A DNA stretch of 64,000 bases from Dicaeum eximium (Eukaryota > Chordata > Aves > Passeriformes > Dicaeidae). Position 1 is the first letter of the stretch, and each line of letters starts with the position of its first letter. Positions 60,301 through 64,000 of this stretch are shown piece after piece. Both the position numbers and the translations under genes were made by a program. A model generated the notes under the pieces. The model was not told the DNA's origin and ran no database searches. It saw only the letters and a program-made list of their open reading frames with translations. The stretch covers positions 434,001 through 498,000 of the forward strand of contig VWZP01010576.1 in assembly GCA_013396995.1 (NCBI GenBank). The letters are read 5' to 3'.

Positions 60301-63300
60301 TGACTCAGGGATCCCCAGGAAGCCAAGTTGTAGTTAGCATATAATGAAGACAACTTCTCCAGCATTGCTGTGTCTAAGATCATTCTTTTCACACTCATTT
60401 GTGCAACAGTTGTGATATCACATTCCTAAGAATATTTTGCCAACAGAAAATAATGAGAGAAAACCTTTAAACTTAAGGCATTGAATTTAATGATGCTTCC
60501 TTCAAAGCAGTAGAGAGCAATGTTTTCCCTCCCTTGGAAACACAAATTGCCATAAACCACAAGGATTCCTAACCCCCAGCACTGTTTTTATCATCAGTAA
60601 AGCCCCACTCCCTGCTTTTCCCCAGGGAACTGGCAGCACAGGCAGCAGGAAAGTGTCTTCTGAGAGGAAACATTTGGTTCTCTGCTCTAAGCCCCTGCAT
60701 TACACAGCTTGTTCCCCCTCCTTGGTTAGATGAAAATCACAGAAAAAAAAAAAAAACATAGGAAATATTTTATAATATTCGCCTCTTTCTGCTTACATCA
60801 GGGGTTTTTATGAATATTTTGAATTTCTCTTCAGGCTTCAACTCCACCTCAGCCTCTTCACTTACCCCACTTCTAGATTTCCGTACACATTTTATCAGTA
60901 GAAGTGATAACAGTACTTTTTTGGAACTTATTCTGAAATTTGTGAGTACTTGTACTATAAATTCAGATTGCAATCTATTTAAATTTTAACATCAACAAAT
61001 TCAGCTCAACAAAGTGAGACCACTATACATCTATGTTCTTCAACTACTCATTCTAGTGTCACTGAAAATTGGGAAATAAACTCTCCAACCGATTTGTTAG
61101 GTTAGCAAATCAAAATTACTTTATTCAGCACTGAGGTAAATGGGAGATTGATCCACCAAACATACCCCAATTGTCAAAACTTTTAACTATTTTAGCAAAC
61201 AAAGGAATTCGTGTTCATTGACTACAAGTTACATAGTTCTCTTATCAATTACTGGTTTATTTTCCATTGCTTAATGATACTCTCACTTCTCATGTTAATT
61301 AGTGCACGTGCTCAGGTTCTCTCTGCTTTTGGGCAGGTGCTCTGTGAGTCAGCAGTCACAGATGCCCCTGCAGGATTATCTCTTACTCACTTGGAGCTGA
61401 TTTCAGCACAATTACTGAGTTGGTTTTATGAATTCCGTCCTTATCTTGGGAGTCCTGCCAGATGTCCTTGTCATCCATAAATTCTGCACTCTTTGTGTCT
61501 GTTATCAGTGGTACATCCTTCTTCCCAAGCTCACATTAGCTTCCTCCCCCAGGTCTGATCACTGAAGCATGTCAAGCTCTAAACTTTAATTTGTTTTTCT
61601 AACACATGGATATCACTTACAGCTTGCTTGTTTGCTGCTAGCTGTTTCAGAGATTAAATCCCCCTTGTTGATTAGGTCCCAACATTTTCTGCCACTCCTT
61701 TTTAAAGAAATATAACTTGTTTGGAAACCACAGGAAGGCACAATACATTTCCCAAAGCACAGATTTACACAACTCAAACATTTTCTGCAGGTGAGTCTCC
61801 TACTACCTCAATCTGCTCTCTCCTTTGTACTCTGTGTTCTCTGTCATGACCAGAGCAATTCAAAAAGCTCCAGTTGTACATAAAACACACTTTTATCACC
61901 AGATCTTCAGTCAAATCAAGCCAAAAGCACCCCTGATGTCACAGAAATACATGATTCCTGTCTGAAACATTACCCCTGACAAGCCAAATTCTTTCCAGGC
62001 TAAAGCCAGCATGGAATTAACTTGCTCTTGCCTCACAGTATTGGGGCATAGCATTGCAACAGTTCTTGCTGAAGAGTTTTAAACTAAAAAAAAAAAAAAT
62101 CCACATTCAATGTAGATTAGACTAGAAATAAGATTTCACATGAGATTTAAAACAAACATTACAATTTCTGTGGGCTAAGAAGCAGAGTGCTTATCACAGC
62201 AGCAGTGAAACAATGAAAGAATTGATGTTCCACTGTGATAACATGCACTACTAATGCTCCACATGTTTTCCAGGAAAACTACTTAGTGGACAATGCCCTT
62301 TTTCTGTGTGTGTATTTTGCATTACCAGCAAGAAGAGCTCAACCCTTGTTGCTGTTGAGCCAGGTGAGAGAAAGGAAGATTCCAACTCTCAGAAGGCAGC
62401 AGGGCAAAAAGGGGAATTTAATACAAATCCCACACCTTTTATAACATGGTTCTCTAAGGTGAATTATGATTGGATACAAAGGAACATCTCTCATTTCATT
62501 GGTGAATTGGGAATATCATTCCTTGAAGGACAAACTGTTACAAACAGTAGCTAACTATTATAAACAGCAGCTACAGGAAAACATAACAGCAGTTTAGAAT
62601 TCTAAGTTTCCCAAACCTTTATCTCTGTTCTTTCTTCGACTGAACTGAGCGTGTGCACAAACCCTAGCTAGACTCAGGCTGACCTAAACCCTTGCTGCTG
62701 CTGCTTCCTGCCATTCCTGGCTCCCTCTGCCCCCATGCAGTCACACCCCCACTTTGGTGCTGGCTCTGGCATCCACCAAGCATCTCCATGAGCTGGTCCA
62801 GCTCTCCAACCCTGCAGAAAAACAACTCGTTCCTGCTGAGCTCTCCCCCATTTTAACCAGGCTGTCCTGGCTGACAGAGGGGCTGACAGGCACAGCTGCA
62901 GAACCAGCACTTCCAGTGGTGAGTTCACCCAGCCCACCCCTGCAAACCTTTGTAACAAATCAAAGCCAGGCATGTTCTGGCAAATTGTCACTGGGCATGT
63001 AACCTTTCAGCAGAACTCACAAAACTTAGAAACAAAAGGCTTGTCAAAAAAAATAGCAAAACCCTCCACAGTTTATTTATTATAGTTCTTATCCCTAATA
63101 ATTATATTATCTCCAGCATCTGAAAAGCAGGTTAAATAACATTTTTCTTTACAAGGGGAAACAAAATAAACACAAAATTTTCTACAGAAGTTACAAAACA
63201 ATGTATCAAGAAACACCAGCCACATCAGAAATTGTAACAGCAACGTGTTCCCTTACAAAGATTTTTACGTCTAAGCAATTCAGTCACATTGTAAAAGCAT

Positions 63301-64000
63301 TGTTTTTCTTTTATAAATATGAACACAAATTATTTGTATTCTTACATAACAGCCATCTCAACACATGCCCATCACAGCCTGCCAAGATGGCTTACTTTTA
63401 TAAAGATATAGAACAAAAGAGAACAATAGTACGTAATGGCTTTACAACTGGCTTTAGAGAGTAATTATATCATCAGTCCTGAGTGGTTCCAGCTTCCAAG
63501 TGTACTGCCACTAATCTTTTGAATACATTTTTGTTAGGAACTAAGTGGATATCACTAGAGAAAAAACTTGCTAAGTGAAGAACACTCCACTGGAGAACGC
63601 CATTTCCCTGCAGTTCATTGAAAAGGAGGAATTTCCTAACCCATTGCCCTGGAGACAGCCAAAGGAGGAGCACTGACAGCTGCTTCCATGTACCAGCTCC
63701 TCAGTGACTCTGCTCCAAAGCTTTACACCTTGAATTGTATCTCCCTCGATGCAATCATTTGTGGGCAGAAGATTTCCTGACAGCCTGCCTACCAAGCAAG
63801 ACAGATCAGTCGAAAATCTGCCCAAGAGGACACAGGGACCAGAATCCCTTCATGGCTGTGGATGAAGAGATGCTGAGCTCACAGGACCACAAGAGCTCTA
63901 TGGCTCACAGACCCTGCAGCCATCCCTACAGGAGCTGTGTCCACAGCTCCCAGTGCCCAGCTCCCTTCAGGCTCCGAGGAAGGGCAAGTGCCAGCACACA
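57346..64000. other. Noncoding unique-looking DNA
   Basis: No gene is confirmed. Two poly(A) runs of 14 bases (60743-60756 and 62086-62099) have no retrocopy that I can see upstream. A TAATTA- and octamer-containing stretch lies at 58340-58670. The final 500 bases hold minus-strand frames of 66 and 84 codons with a weak acceptor-like site at 63649-63650. The minus strand also reads AATAAATAAA near 63071-63080, a possible polyadenylation signal for an unidentified minus-strand transcript. Confidence 0.5.
58340..58670. promoter_or_regulatory. Candidate regulatory element with homeodomain and octamer motifs
   Basis: TAATTA cores lie at 58364-58369 and 58594-58599. The second is inside a dense ATTAATTTAATTACAATTAA run. 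A perfect POU octamer ATTTGCAT follows at 58650-58657. The mix of homeodomain and octamer motifs in non-repetitive DNA is typical of developmental enhancers, but conservation cannot be judged here. Confidence 0.27.

Noticed and set aside
60743..60756. Poly(A) run as a possible retrocopy tail
   Set aside because: No upstream coding-like sequence or target duplication is visible. The same holds for 62086-62099.
63475..63648. Possible minus-strand terminal exon with an acceptor at 63649-63650 and a downstream AATAAATAAA near 63071-63080
   Set aside because: The acceptor is weak, the translation is unrecognised and an alternative frame is equally open, so it is noted only in the block description.

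Overview
This window reads as ordinary interspersed noncoding DNA from a bird, most likely a passerine. The evidence is the repeat content. It has CR1 LINE fragments with the avian 3' end, and three solo long terminal repeats (LTRs) that I recognise as common avian, passerine-type endogenous-retrovirus repeats. CpG is sparse, AT-rich and moderately GC-rich stretches alternate, and there are no bacterial or viral gene arrays. I did not recognise any complete protein-coding gene, rRNA, tRNA or CRISPR array. The longest stop-free reading frame is 183 codons (457-1008) and it resembles no family I know. The window is best read as intergenic DNA or the inside of very large introns.

Layout. 1-5143 is unique-looking sequence with a miRNA-sized hairpin at 2710-2772. 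5144-5943 is a solo ERVL-like LTR on the plus strand. 8494-8940 and 9265-10013 are two CR1 fragments lying head to head. 12165-12812 is an ERVK-like solo LTR, the best-defined element here, with TG/CA ends and a perfect 6-bp target-site duplication. 13711-13926 (minus) is a short coding-like frame. 15212-15936 is an LTR-type repeat on the minus strand with an internal 40-bp minisatellite. 19370-19640, 48578-48900 and 57215-57345 are older CR1 remnants on the minus strand. 37135-37285 is a pentanucleotide array next to a G/T-rich tract. 38325-38597 is an AT island containing a perfect 84-bp palindrome. 39634-39705 and 40768-40833 are two copies of one unexplained sequence. 54551-54684 is a degenerate AT-rich repeat, and 55144-55355 is a two-copy tandem duplication. 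55972-56166 is the best candidate coding exon, with both splice sites in place and no recognisable product.

No genes can be seen working together. What the window shows is a record of retrotransposon insertion (CR1 and endogenous retroviruses), local duplication and AT-repeat growth in DNA that otherwise looks unconstrained, plus several AT-rich clusters of homeodomain-like motifs that might be conserved regulatory elements. Repeat family names come from my memory of avian repeats and have not been checked against a library.
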